NCBI GenBank assembly: GCA_009746045.1
Contig: RPFO01001112.1
Span: 1 to 64,000 of the forward strand
Length of the DNA stretch: 64,000 nt
Source: Mesostigma viride
Taxonomy: Eukaryota > Streptophyta > Mesostigmatophyceae > Mesostigmatales > Mesostigmataceae
Direction: 5' to 3'
Each line of letters begins with the position of its first letter. Positions within the stretch are counted from its first letter, which is position 1. The notes under the pieces were generated by a model. The model was given only the letters and a program-made list of their open reading frames with translations, ran no database searches and had not been told where the DNA came from. Made by a program: the position numbers and the translations under genes. Positions 48,014 through 58,588 of the stretch are shown in pieces.

Positions 48014-49534
48014 GTGATGTTCGACAACGATAATAAAGGCCTCGTCGACCCCGTGATAAAGACGAAGCATCTCGGAAAAGCGCATCCAATCGAGTTACGA
48101 GAGCGAATAGGGAGGGCGATGGCGTATGCTGCTCTAAACAAAAGAAGAGACTTTAAGAAACTAGCGCAAGTGTTTCAGGTTGATCCAAAGACAGCTCGAA
48201 AGTATTTTAGGAAGATGCTAGCTGATGCGGAACAACAAATTTTTGATTATAATATCAAAGAGGACGCAGACCGGTCATTTCTAAAACCCTATGCACGAAG
48301 CAAGCCACGCACGAAAGATGTCTTTATGGAGGAGACAATGAAAGAGGCGTGGGAGTCTCTTTCAAACGCCCTCGCAAACCTTCAAACCGCTCACGTTCCT
48401 CAATACACGGCTTTTGACATCGTCAGAATACTTAATGACCGTTCCGCGGCCAAGGAAGATCTCGGGGTCAATCCAAATGCCGAAAGCACCGTACTAGCGT
48501 TTCAAAAGGTGAGAGAACTCGCAGACAAGCTCAGTGGTGAAAAAGACTTTCAATTTACAGAACAGCATGTGAAAAGAGCCCGAGAGGATCACAAATTGTC
48601 GTACAAAACAATTCATTACGATTACCAAGAGAAAGATCTCGAGGCAGTCGCATCTGCTAAAAAAGATTTTACCGACGTCCAATCTCTGTTGTTTGCGGAA
48701 GACTGCGTGTTCATCGACGAGTTTCACACGTACATGAATCTGGCCCCATTGCGAGCATGGACTAAGCCCGGAGAGAAACCTAACATGCGCAGAAAAGAAC
48801 AACGAGCCTCAAAAACGACCGTTTTTGCGGCAATGAGATGGCCTGAAGACGAAAAAGGAAATCTTCGAGTGGCTTTTTTTTTACGCATATTTCCTCCCGT
48901 GCCTGTACGCATCAGCAACCAGTTCCCCGCCAAGTCGCCCGCTGAAATGAACGCCGTGGATTTACTTCGCTCCCAACTGTGGTGGGAGGGCCTTGTCACG
49001 GTGGTCGGATCTTGGTGTAGAATATTTGACCCGGTCCAAAACTCTTCGGATATTCGCCTTAGCAGAATTCGAGAACACATGGTTCGTTTCTTTCTCCAGA
49101 AAACTGAGTTTGATTTTAAGGCTTTTATTGTGAGAGGTAACTACTCAAAGTTCGAAATCGCTTATAAAACTAACGCGAGAGGAGCAAAAGTAAAAAAAGA
49201 TTCAGTTCCATCCGATTTCTGGTTGCGAAAAGAAGACGACGTTGTGCTAGACAAAAAAGCTTTTTGGGAACACTCGATGTTTCGAACGTATTGGACGTTC
49301 TTACCTGGGAAAAACAACCAATCCGCGTATAAGTCTATCGGAAGCATGATTAGCAACGACTCGACCTTGAAAGATCCGGAAAAACAGGTCGAGTTCGTCA
49401 TACGTTTAGCCGCTCATGATTTTGTATGGCTCGAGTACATCCGGCGACACAATTATAGTATTGGCGAAGAGTCTATGGGTGACTCGATCGCAGCGCTCGG
49501 AGATGATATAACGTCCCACCTGGCGTCACCGTAA
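48014..49534 (+). CDS. DDE transposase-like protein, N-terminal part
   Basis: 506 codons. Residues 30-75 hold a helix-turn-helix (FKKLAQVFQVDPKTARKYF) as in DNA-binding ends of transposases. Near residue 235, CVFIDEFHTYMNL is followed by WTKPGEKP, which matches the first catalytic Asp of Tc1/mariner/IS630-type enzymes. The frame stops at 49534, but the next frame holds the other two catalytic residues and overlaps without a start codon, so both belong to one gene with a frame change near 49507-49530. No flanking inverted repeats were recognised. Confidence 0.7.
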   Translation: MMFDNDNKGLVDPVIKTKHLGKAHPIELRERIGRAMAYAALNKRRDFKKLAQVFQVDPKTARKYFRKMLADAEQQIFDYNIKEDADRSFLKPYARSKPRTKDVFMEETMKEAWESLSNALANLQTAHVPQYTAFDIVRILNDRSAAKEDLGVNPNAESTVLAFQKVRELADKLSGEKDFQFTEQHVKRAREDHKLSYKTIHYDYQEKDLEAVASAKKDFTDVQSLLFAEDCVFIDEFHTYMNLAPLRAWTKPGEKPNMRRKEQRASKTTVFAAMRWPEDEKGNLRVAFFLRIFPPVPVRISNQFPAKSPAEMNAVDLLRSQLWWEGLVTVVGSWCRIFDPVQNSSDIRLSRIREHMVRFFLQKTEFDFKAFIVRGNYSKFEIAYKTNARGAKVKKDSVPSDFWLRKEDDVVLDKKAFWEHSMFRTYWTFLPGKNNQSAYKSIGSMISNDSTLKDPEKQVEFVIRLAAHDFVWLEYIRRHNYSIGEESMGDSIAALGDDITSHLASP

Positions 49535-51582
49535 AAGATGAAACTCCCATATTGAGATTGGGAGACGACTCCATCAAAGTGGTGGGTATGATTTCGAGGA
49601 CGAACAAGGACGCGGTCGCCGCGATGTTGCCGTGCCCTGACAAAAGCGGGACGAGAGACGACGACCAAAATATACAAAGAGGAGTTTTTTTTATGGTCGA
49701 AAAGCTCGTCAACGTTTTTGGAGACCGGTCTTTTGCCCAGATTTTACGAGACTTGTACGATCATTCGAAACCGAGCGATAACTACAAGGCGCTAGACACC
49801 TTCTTTTCGTCGGACGCGGACGATTCCTACATGTTTGACCGCGAATACGTGTCCCGAAAAGAAAGAGACATCGACCAAGAAAACAGTCTACCCCGGGCCA
49901 TATATGACGCTCTCAATATCGTGTGGAAAGTGAACGACGCTCAAAACAGGAAGACCGTAATGCACGGTCTGGACGTGGCGACGCACATTTGGTTTATCGT
50001 CCACCATTGCAAAGGGGACGCGAAATGGATGGACGGAAACTTGGCCGAGCTGGATTCCTCGCCGAAGTTGTACGGCAACCCTCCGCAAGTGGATGGTAGC
50101 TTCACGGGATGGAACTTCAATAAAGAAGCTTGGAGCGCGTTTCGAAAGGCCGTGTCTTTCCAACGGTCGAAAGCGCTGCCAATAAGGATGTCAAAAAACC
50201 AGCTCGCGGACAAAAACGCCGGAGCGCCTGCATTAAAAGTATCGAAGAGCTTATTTCGGTGGTTTTTACAGACCCTTCCAGACGGCTTCGTGCATCGCAA
50301 AACGATCGTTATGGACGGCGCATCTATTCATGGCAAACCAACAGACGATGAAGTCCAAAAAAACGATCTACTTAAAGAAAACGCCGTGTTTCCAGAGGGA
50401 GAGTTGAGCGAGTTTGCGACGCTCTTGCGTGCCAAAGGCGCGGGAGACGGCGTTCTACACCCGCCTACTCGAAAGACGTATATGAATCGCCGTCCCGCGC
50501 TCTTGTTTCTTCCACCCTATTCGCCAGAGTACAACCCGATCGAGTTATCTTTCAACACGGCAAAAACGTTCATACGACGAGAAGCGCCGAAAGTTCCAAG
50601 GACTCGGCTCAACCTTTCGTACATAATAATTAATGCTTTTCACGCGTTGATTCGCGCACATGCGGTAAAAAACTACATGCTTTGTTCGGGGTATCGCAGC
50701 GTACAGAAGAACGTGGTGCCTGCTCCGATTCCGCCATCGGATCTACGCGTGTTGCCACCAGACACAGCCACTGATGTTTTGATAGCACCGCGCCGAGGTT
50801 GTATGGGTAGATTCGTGGACGGAAAGTACGCGGACCCTTCCGAAGTAAGAACTCGAAAGGCTTCTACGTCGAGACCCGAGATGATCCGAAATTACTCGGA
50901 AGCGACCCCTGTGGTCGACAATTATCCCGGAAAAGAGTATCGCACAGGGTTTGACTTCCGCGTCCCTGTTACGCGCTCTTGCATACGCACGACGGAAGGA
51001 GAAAGTGGAGCTCGAGGAATCGAGATCGAGAAGAGAACGGAGCCAGTCGAGTCTCAAAACGTTGTAACCCGTTGTAAACAAAGGCCAGCGTCGGCTTTTG
51101 CGCAAGGAGAAAAAGTCCTTGTTCTACCCCTCGGCAAACGTATGTGGATCAACGGGACTATTGAACGCGCGCCTGGTCCTCGATCGAGTCAACATAATCC
51201 GTGGCTTTCTGTCAGATTGGAAGGTTCTGCAGACCCTGTTTGGGTGACGGTTAACCGCGTGAGACCTACTCCTGAGACGAGAAAGGAGCAAGAAGACGCG
51301 GCGAACAAACGATGGGAGGAAAGCGAAAAGAGGAGGAAACAGATGATTCGAATGCGCGATGCCGAGAGAAAGAGGCAAGCTGAAAACATGAAGACATTTC
51401 GCGACCAAGTTTTTGGGCGTCCAGGCTTCGAAACTTACAAAGAGCGAGCAAAAATTGTTCGAGCCATCGTGAAGAACGCGTCAGACCCCGTCGCTAAAGC
51501 ACGTGAAAAACGGGCAGTCCCGATAACCAAGGACGAGCTGGTCCGAGTTCCATCGGTTTATTCAAACATTTTGACAGTATAA
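49507..51582 (+). CDS. DDE transposase-like protein, C-terminal part
   Basis: Open from 49507. The first start-like codon is a TTG at 49552, which supports continuation of the preceding gene. The second catalytic Asp lies in VMDGASIHG (about 50311) and the acidic third residue in LPPYSPEYNPIE (about 50540), a hallmark of Tc1/mariner/IS630 enzymes. A C-terminal segment (about 51100-51260, GKRMWINGTIE to VTVNRVRP) resembles the SH3-like end domain of integrases. The distance between first and second Asp (about 530 residues) is far above the usual 90. It may be a domesticated or large viral transposase. Confidence 0.7.
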   Translation, partial: YNVPPGVTVKDETPILRLGDDSIKVVGMISRTNKDAVAAMLPCPDKSGTRDDDQNIQRGVFFMVEKLVNVFGDRSFAQILRDLYDHSKPSDNYKALDTFFSSDADDSYMFDREYVSRKERDIDQENSLPRAIYDALNIVWKVNDAQNRKTVMHGLDVATHIWFIVHHCKGDAKWMDGNLAELDSSPKLYGNPPQVDGSFTGWNFNKEAWSAFRKAVSFQRSKALPIRMSKNQLADKNAGAPALKVSKSLFRWFLQTLPDGFVHRKTIVMDGASIHGKPTDDEVQKNDLLKENAVFPEGELSEFATLLRAKGAGDGVLHPPTRKTYMNRRPALLFLPPYSPEYNPIELSFNTAKTFIRREAPKVPRTRLNLSYIIINAFHALIRAHAVKNYMLCSGYRSVQKNVVPAPIPPSDLRVLPPDTATDVLIAPRRGCMGRFVDGKYADPSEVRTRKASTSRPEMIRNYSEATPVVDNYPGKEYRTGFDFRVPVTRSCIRTTEGESGARGIEIEKRTEPVESQNVVTRCKQRPASAFAQGEKVLVLPLGKRMWINGTIERAPGPRSSQHNPWLSVRLEGSADPVWVTVNRVRPTPETRKEQEDAANKRWEESEKRRKQMIRMRDAERKRQAENMKTFRDQVFGRPGFETYKERAKIVRAIVKNASDPVAKAREKRAVPITKDELVRVPSVYSNILTV

Positions 51583-51630
51583 ACTTCGTTCGACGGAGTA
51601 AAAAAATTGTGTTCGGGTCGTTATATTAAG

Positions 51631-52050
51631 ATGGCGACGAGACAATATGGAAGCATGGCGCAGGTTAAGAGGGGCGAGGCCGAGATGACGTCTGACGGTC
51701 TCCGGGCGGACGACATTGTTCAAAACGTTAGAACAGGGGAATATGTCCGCTTGGATCGATCGAAATTGGGTAAGGACTCTCACCCTAAAGTAGAAAATTG
51801 GGTTGGCATGACCAAAAAATTGTACAGGGATTTAAATCCCGAGTCGTTTAGGGAGATCAAAGACCCAAAGAAGCCAAACGGGGTATCTCATGAAAAAACC
51901 GGCGTCAAACCTGTCGTGGCTTATAAAGATGTCCTTAAACGCGCGGCTGATTGGACAAACGAGCAACTTAAGAAGAAAGGACTCCCGCCGACGGTAGAAA
52001 ATAAGAACAAAATCTGGGAATTGTACACAAATGGAGACCTTAGTTACTAA
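51631..52050 (+). CDS. Unknown basic protein
   Basis: A protein of 139 residues, read from the ATG at 51631, which follows a TATATTAAG element. Lys-rich and soluble, with a YKDVLKRAADWTNEQL helix near the end. Overlaps the next long frame by 20 bp. No family recognised. Confidence 0.6.
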   Translation: MATRQYGSMAQVKRGEAEMTSDGLRADDIVQNVRTGEYVRLDRSKLGKDSHPKVENWVGMTKKLYRDLNPESFREIKDPKKPNGVSHEKTGVKPVVAYKDVLKRAADWTNEQLKKKGLPPTVENKNKIWELYTNGDLSY

Positions 52051-52096
52051 GGGCTCGCTTCGGAGAATTATTTATTTTGATCGAGAGTGTAAGACG

Positions 52097-52612
52097 ATGC
52101 CTCGAACTTGGGTTTTCGTGGACCTGGACCAATGCGCCAAAGACGCGTGCTGCATAGACACGTCACGCTGCTCTGTAATCGGGTTTTGCGGCAAAGCGTA
52201 TGAAGGCCCTGTGCCTCTGGGTTGCGAACTCATGCGGTCCGACTCCATGATTAAAGAGGCCGCGGACACTTTGTTTCATTACGAGCTAGGTAAAAGAGTC
52301 GCCAGAAAAGAAATCGACGCGGAAAACGACGAGATATTTGTTCTCTCAAGAGACGCCGCGTGGCACAATGCTTGGTTTCATCTTCGATCAGACGGAATCA
52401 AAAATTCAAAAATGTGTGCAGTTCTTCGAGAGCTTCCGGAGGCGATACGCAGGGAGGAGCGAGATTCTTTAAACGACGTTCTTGCCTCCGGCCCCCCTTT
52501 GCCTAAAACTTCTAAAGGCGTCGAGAACTACGTAATGAACAACGTTCCACCTCTTCTTCGCGCGGCCGCAAGAGTCGAGATCATGAACAGAATCGGCGGG
52601 GAATATTTCTAG
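52097..52612 (+). CDS. Possible NYN/PIN-like protein
   Basis: A protein of 171 residues, read from the ATG at 52097. An upstream start at 52031 would overlap the previous gene. The beginning TWVFVDLDQC recalls the first strand and catalytic Asp of NYN/PIN-type RNases, and SRDAAWHNAW could hold a further acidic residue. The match is weak and other Asp residues were not aligned. The C-terminus is helical. Confidence 0.55.
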   Translation: MPRTWVFVDLDQCAKDACCIDTSRCSVIGFCGKAYEGPVPLGCELMRSDSMIKEAADTLFHYELGKRVARKEIDAENDEIFVLSRDAAWHNAWFHLRSDGIKNSKMCAVLRELPEAIRREERDSLNDVLASGPPLPKTSKGVENYVMNNVPPLLRAAARVEIMNRIGGEYF

Positions 52613-52628
52613 CGGTATATAGAACGCT

Positions 52629-52844
52629 ATGTCGTCATTCCCGTTTGTTAGTTTGTTGATGATCGTCTTGGGCATCAGTTTTATCGAATGGACGAGATGG
52701 AATCATAAAGACCCCCCCAAAGAAGAACCCTGTCCCGAGTACTTTACCATGGATCGAAAAACGATTCCAATCCCGGAACCTGTACGACTAGACCTCGAAG
52801 AAAGAGGAGAAGAGCAAATCGTGATCGGGAAGCATTTATTCTAA
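52629..52844 (+). CDS. Small membrane protein
   Basis: A protein of 71 residues with one N-terminal membrane span (residues 5-22) and a charged tail. It follows the previous stop by 16 nt, and GGTATATAG lies just before the ATG. Size and form are typical of small virion membrane proteins. Confidence 0.6.
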   Translation: MSSFPFVSLLMIVLGISFIEWTRWNHKDPPKEEPCPEYFTMDRKTIPIPEPVRLDLEERGEEQIVIGKHLF

Positions 52845-52857
52845 ACATTAGATAAAC

Positions 52858-53196
52858 ATGTCATTCGCTATCATCATCACCGAAAACGGGGTCAAGGAAC
52901 AGTGCGGCAAGACGCTGGATAAGGTCCTTGACAACAATGTCGGATTTCCTATTACGAACGACCACGTGCAATCGTTTTTGACGCTTGGGGGGCGTCTCGA
53001 CCCATCTCTAGAGTGCATGCGACTTAAGGGTGGCGTTCACACAGCCAACTTTAATAAGGCGATAACCATGGACGAGAGAGCCACGGCCCCTTACCAACAC
53101 ATGTTTTGGGAAAGCATGAAACGCTCGGACAGGTACCTAGAATTCCCAATCATCACAAGTCTTTTGCGTCCTGAGCCGTGCAAAGTTTCGATGTAA
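52858..53196 (+). CDS. Small hypothetical protein
   Basis: A protein of 112 residues, soluble, beginning with a beta strand (SFAIIITENG). No motif recognised. Starts 13 nt after the preceding stop. Confidence 0.6.
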   Translation: MSFAIIITENGVKEQCGKTLDKVLDNNVGFPITNDHVQSFLTLGGRLDPSLECMRLKGGVHTANFNKAITMDERATAPYQHMFWESMKRSDRYLEFPIITSLLRPEPCKVSM

Positions 53197-53231
53197 ATAT
53201 ATCGTTTGTTAAAAATATCATTCAATAATAA

Positions 53232-54594
53232 ATGCTCGCTTCGCTTTCCATCGTAGCGTTGACGGGTTTTCTTATGCGACCAAAGCCGTTAGTTTCTCAT
53301 CGACCTGACTCGATTACAGAACTACAAGCTACGAGGCCGGACTTGGTATCCTCCACTTCGGGGGTTGAGCCCATCCCGATGTATACCGCTAGAGGAGGTT
53401 ACGGTCCGCAACAGCCGGACTATGTAACCGGTCCAACCATGAGAGCTAGTCTTGGTTATGGTCGAAATTCGTCTAAAATTCAAATGCACGTAGAGCCGAA
53501 GTCTTATTATCAACCGTATAACGAATTTAGAAATATGACGGGCGTGCCCGTAAAGTTCGACTCCATTCCGACAAAAGTCCCCGGACCAGAGCCATGGAAC
53601 TCGAAGACAGTCCAGGAGGTTACGGATCTCGTTGGAAAGATACAACCCGATAGAAAGTTTGGAATGCAGAGGTTTATGAAAGCCAAGGGGCTAGAGATAA
53701 TTACTTGCACGAGAGTTCTGAAATCATGTCCAAAAATTGGACAGCTCCTGACGAACAGCTCATTGTCTCGAAACCCGGGCCTCAAGAGAGCGCTCTCCAA
53801 ACAAGACTCGTGATTTTGGATCCGCTGAATCGTGCCAACCGAGCGGGGACAGAGTCCAGACCGGCAAACGCTCAATATGAGAGCGAGTCGCGGCCTTACG
53901 AGTCCAAAGCTTTTGAAGCCACGGTTCTTCCCGAACGAAGCGTGCCGTTGTCTACGTTTCAACCCGTCGAGGACTTGACGGGAGGGTCTACAAATGGTAG
54001 CAGATGGAGCGACATGCAGCATTTACTAGGGTGATCGCTCGACGTGCCGGGGTCATAGAGAACGCCCATCTCGCGCCTTCTGAAGCCCCGTTACAACAAT
54101 CGATAGGTATCGGAGCATACAATGTCATGGTCAAAGTCCCTGTAAACGAAAGAACCCACGAGTCCATAGTTCCAAATTTCCAGGACGAAAACCGAGGTTC
54201 ATCGCTGCATTCCGAGAAGGACCTTAACAATCACACGAGGACGTCGGAGCCTCGCGTGTTCAAAGCTGCTGTCGCGCTCCCTGATTGTAAGGAAGGAAAG
54301 CTCGTGTACGGCGATTTTAATGCAAACACTCGTTTCCGTAAGATCGATGATGATCAGATCCATGCCGTTAGGACGAGCCCGGAGGAGAGCGATTTGCTTG
54401 TCGAAAAATTAGCCTGGATTCAGGGCGATCGGATAGAAAGACCTGTTCGGCTAGGGCCTCAGGACTTCTCGAAGCAGGTGACAGAGATATCGACAGATGT
54501 TGCGTACTCGGCTCTCGACTCGAACCCGCTGTACATTCCGAATGTAAACCAGGAAGGGCTCGAGGTAAGTATAGATTACATGTACGGCGGTTAA
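53232..54594 (+). CDS. Membrane-anchored protein, two frame breaks
   Basis: Three frames follow one another: 53232-53700, about 53700-54010, and about 54010-54594. None of the later ones has a natural start, so they are read as one gene of about 450 codons. N-terminal hydrophobic anchor (residues 2-16), then a Pro/Ser/Tyr-rich stretch and soluble regions. The breaks lie near 53700-53720 and near 54000-54010. No family recognised. A virion membrane protein is likely from the anchor and neighbours. Confidence 0.6.
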
Positions 54595-54595
54595 A

Positions 54596-55131
54596 CTACT
54601 TTATGATTTTCGGCCTTGCAAAAGAGATCACTTCCTCTTCTCCATCATCCCGAAAAGAACTGAGTTTTCTCTTTGCGGGCGTAGGTTTCTGAACCCTCTT
54701 CGGTTTCTGTTCTTCCTCTTCTTCTTCTTCGTCGTCTTCTTCTTCTTCCTCATCAGAGTCCGAAGATAGGTCAAGATCTTCGTCTTCCTCTGTCTCTGTG
54801 TCAGTCAGTTCTTCCTCGTTAGCATCCGTATCAATTCTAGTTGCATCATCCGGATCGTCATCGTCTATGAAACTGCTGTCATAAGAGTCGTCGTCATCTC
54901 TTCCCCGTCTTCATCTTCCACAGAAATCTCTGAATCGTTAAGGTTGTCGCCCACAGGGTCGTCAGAGTCGTACTCTCCATCGTCGAAATCGTCTAAGGGT
55001 ACTTCGTCGGGTTCGAAACGTGCCGGCGCCTTCACCTTTCGGCCAGACCTTGTCTCTCGCTTGCTAAGTGTCGTGACCTCCTCCATTTTCTTTTCGGCCT
55101 TCTTAGGGGGCATGTGTGGTGATTCAACCAT
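54596..55131 (-). CDS. Highly acidic protein, one frame break
   Basis: The start is 55131 or the ATG at 55113. The first about 75 residues are mixed basic and acidic with an RSGRKVKAP segment, then Asp/Glu-rich. The frame changes near 54890 within a GAC repeat stretch and goes on as Glu/Asp runs and a Lys/Arg-rich end to a stop at 54596-54598. Converges with the gene ending at 54594. Such acidic proteins often bind histones or DNA-binding partners, which is only a guess here. Confidence 0.55.
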
Positions 55132-55141
55132 GGGGAAGCAT

Positions 55142-55149
55142 TTATAAAA
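55142..55149 (+). promoter_or_regulatory. TATA box of the 55198 gene
   Basis: TATAAAAA about 50 nt upstream of the ATG at 55198. Confidence 0.45.
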
Positions 55150-55197
55150 ACCGCATTAGACGAGCATTTTTTTTCTACGTCGAAATTATAGAGAAAA

Positions 55198-56460
55198 ATG
55201 TCAGGAGGATTAACAGCAAGTACAGGTCCGTCAGCTTCGGCACCACCCGCACCCGCGTTTGGTGGATCCGGTTATCCCATGCACACGGCTGTTGGGACGC
55301 CCACAGGGAGGTCCATGCAGGTTCAGGAGCGGATCAACGATCTCGCGACGAAAATCTTTACTGGGTACGAGCTTCAATCTATCCGGACTTATATGCCAAG
55401 TATGAGTTTCAAAATTGAAGAAGCCCCTATGATCACGCACAATATTTTAGATACAGACTCTACTCTCATAACAAAGCTACGGGAGTTTCTTGCGTCCGTA
55501 TATCTCTACGACATTCTCTCGAATCTGATGAGAGACTTTCACGAGCGAGTTTCGAATGCAACAAGGTTTGAAAACGACTCAGCTGATACAAAAAAACTTG
55601 GACAGGTAGCGAACGCGCTTCGGGGATTTAAGGCAACAGATTTAGGTACGAAAACTGTGTATCTTGGCAGAATCCCGACTCAGCTACTCGCAAACGTGAC
55701 TAATAAAGGTACCATTAAAGTCCCATCTTTGGGACTGAATCCCGACCCGCTAGATAGCACAGATGTGCAGATCGACAAACTGGACGTAAGTGGTACATCA
55801 AGTGATCTTCCGAGTTATAACGTAAAGACTGTTACGGGAGGACCTTCGCGAGACAGTATTCCGGGCAATGTAATTTACGATCTGGCAGCTGACACGGTGG
55901 ATATCACAGAGTACGCAGATCATCACTTAAAAAAGATCCGATCCGCATTGGACAAACCGACTGCAACATCTTTTTCAAACAAAATCGCAAAGTTTATTCG
56001 GCGCGACATTCTCGCGTTCAATAGAATGCGCGTTGCAATTTTGAACATGCTGGACACTTGGAGCAGGTCCGTTGGGGCTTTGAAGAGTTTAGACGGGAAC
56101 ATCGTAGGTGACAACTACGCGCCTTACCTCCACAAATTGGCGATCGCGGATCAGCGTGTGTCGGGTATTCCGCAGTACAATTGCGGTCCCGGGTACGGAG
56201 CCGTGTACTTTGACGCAGATCCGCGGACAAACTCGAAGGCGAAGATTGTCGATCCATATATTGTCTCCGCCGACGGGGCTCTGTTGAAAACCCTCGCGCA
56301 TTGTACGGCCCGTATTGTCAGAGACAACGTGTTGCATCGGATCTGTTAAACGGCCCTTCTTAGGTACTTCTAGCGGATACGCTGCCAACTTTCACGTGAA
56401 TCAAGCGAGGCGCGTTCATAGGAAAAATCGACCAAGAGGCGAAGATAAACTTTTTTTTAT
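55198..56460 (+). CDS. Probable virion protein, first tandem paralog, broken near the end
   Basis: The main frame (55198-56349, 383 codons) is followed by two further frame changes up to about 56460, in which segments similar to the C-terminus of the next gene (LYGPYCQRQ, SSGYA, RRVHRKNR) appear. Conserved with the tandem copy: TPTGRSMQVQERINDLATKIFTGYEL, FIRRDILAFNRMR, and VSGIPQYNCGPGYGAVYFD with VDPYIVSADG. The tail is basic. No known family recognised. Duplication and location among membrane genes suggest a structural role. Confidence 0.6.
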
Positions 56461-56480
56461 AATAACATAGGTATAGACTA

Positions 56481-57954
56481 ATGTCCTCTTCGTACCCGCT
56501 GTTTACTGCCGTCTCGACGCCCACGGGAAGGTCCGCACAATCGCAAGCGCGCATAGAAGATCTTGCGAGTCGTATTTTTACAGGATACGAGCTTCAAAAA
56601 ATCAAGCGCTATATTCCTAACATTGCTTTCAAGATTGAAGAAGGTAAATGTACACGCACAACATCATCGACGACGATCCGGCTCTTGTAGGGAAACTAAA
56701 GACGTTTGTAACGTGCGTGTACTGTACGACATACTTACGAACTTAATGAGGGATATCACGGATCGCGTACATAACGCGACATCTTCTCTTTTAGCGGATA
56801 CAAGTCGCGCACAGATCGGAAAGATCGTCACTCTTTTGCGCGGATTCGTAGCTCTCGAACACAAGGGACAGACACTCGGCGGGTGAAAAACCTGAGAAGA
56901 CGGATGGACAATGGGCCCCAGACGCTGTTTATCTCCACCGAATCCCGCTGAACACTTTGCGAATCATATCGAACTAACCTTAAAAGATCCGCCTAGAAGG
57001 GTAATGATGTTGACTTTACAGTATCTGAAGTAATAAAGAATAATTGTCGGCTTGCAAGGCGACACTTTTTCGATGAAAGACAACGTACTACTACAACCAA
57101 AACAGATCTTATTATAAGTACAAAGGGAAGCAACGCATCGAAATATTTGCCCCTGGGCCTCACGCCACTAGCTATGCCACGCAGATCACAGTCTGGAAAA
57201 CCGGGATAAGCTATTTGCCAATGTATAACAAGAAAGCAGCCGACGCGGATGATAAGGTTTCAGGCTCCGTTGAAGATGTTCCTTCTCTCGATTCTTTTCC
57301 ATCCAAGCTGATCCCCCTTTTGTTTAAGGATAAAATCCAAAAAGGGGAATTGCAACAGCTAGCTCCAAAGCACCTGAAACAGATTCTCAATATGAACGAT
57401 TGGGACGCAAGGTCCAGCATGTCAGATATAACAAATTACCTTAAACCTTTTATCCGTAGGGATTTGCTTGCTTTTAATCGTATGCGCACTTCCATTTTGA
57501 ACCAGATCGACTCATGGTGGCGAAATGCGGGGCGTTGGCGTTGGTCAAGGGCGTCCACTTATCCGAGCCATGGAGGGCGTTCGCAGACTTGGTCGACGCC
57601 GATTATCGTGTTAGTGGTCTTCCCCAACCGTCTTGCGGGTCAGGTTACGGCGCCGTCTTTTTCAACGTCGACCCTGCGTCCAAGAACGCCCAGGACAAGT
57701 TGCGCATCGTGGACCCGTATATCGTCGCAGCCGACGGATCCGTTGTCGAAAATCCGAATGCCGTGTACGGTCCTGTTTGCGCAAGGTCTAAAATGTCAAA
57801 AGACTTGTTCGGCGGCCCTTCTGGTTACGCGGGTGGTGGATTGCCTTCTAACGACGGGATGCCGCTTCCTAACTTCCACTCGGGTGCGGCTCGCAGGGTA
57901 CGTCGGCGAACCGGCAAGACAGGTGTTCGGAAGCGCACCGTTAGGCGGAGGTAA
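56481..57954 (+). pseudogene. Probable virion protein, second tandem paralog, many frame breaks
   Basis: Starts at 56481 with the same TPTGRSAQSQARIEDLAS and IFTGYEL segments as the previous gene. The coding pattern then moves through at least four frames (breaks near 56645, 56885, 57180-57215 and 57510) to a stop at 57954. Recognisable later parts: FIRRDLLAFNRMR (57460), VSGLPQPSCGSGYGAVFFN (57630) and an Arg-rich end. An array of indels this dense suggests real decay or a poorly read stretch. Between 56886 and 57214 the coding sequence is hard to follow. Confidence 0.6.
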
Positions 57955-57991
57955 AAAAATATGTTCGTGGCTTTGGTAGACGTCGTGGTGT

Positions 57992-58539
57992 ATGAAGGAA
58001 ACGCGCGTAAACGAGCTCGCCGAAAACAAAAAAGCGGCTGACACTTATTGGACTGCCGTCACTGCGAGATACAAAGAGCGTCACTCGAGTCGCTCGATGC
58101 ATGACCGAGGAGGGTTGTCGCGTTTGTGTTTTGTCCGCGGTGTTTCGAGAAAAAGCGATCTGTCAGAAGAAGAAAAAACTATTTTGCGAAACTACATAGA
58201 AAATGGAGGGGGGGAAATAATTGATGGATGCGTCATAATGCGCGATTGGATGGAAAGTGAACCGGGTCACGGATGGGTCGGTTGTCAATATTGTCGAATC
58301 CCGATGCCTAGTGGGAAGGTGCAGGAGATGGTACCCATGTCTCACACCCGACTTTTCGCTTTTTATCACGGGGAGTGCTACGAAAAGTCTCTTGTCCCGT
58401 TTGGAAACGCGAGCCGTACAATCCTTTCATGTCTTCAAAAGAAGAGCGCAGTTCGTGTGCGGAGGACAAAGTGTCCACGCCAGACGACGTGGCCCCTCAA
58501 TGGGACCTGGACAAACCCGATTTTACTAGTTATGATTGA
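57992..58539 (+). CDS. Unknown protein with CxxC pair, one frame break
   Basis: The frame from 57992 codes for about 140 good residues, including GCQYCRIPMPSGK, a CxxC that may pair with the later HGEC for zinc. The coding pattern changes frame near 58410 and ends at a stop at 58537-58539. The open frame on to 58576 is not natural. No family recognised. Confidence 0.55.
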
Positions 58540-58588
58540 CGCGTTTATCAATGTCATTTTTTTGCCACAGAGGTAAACATATACCATT

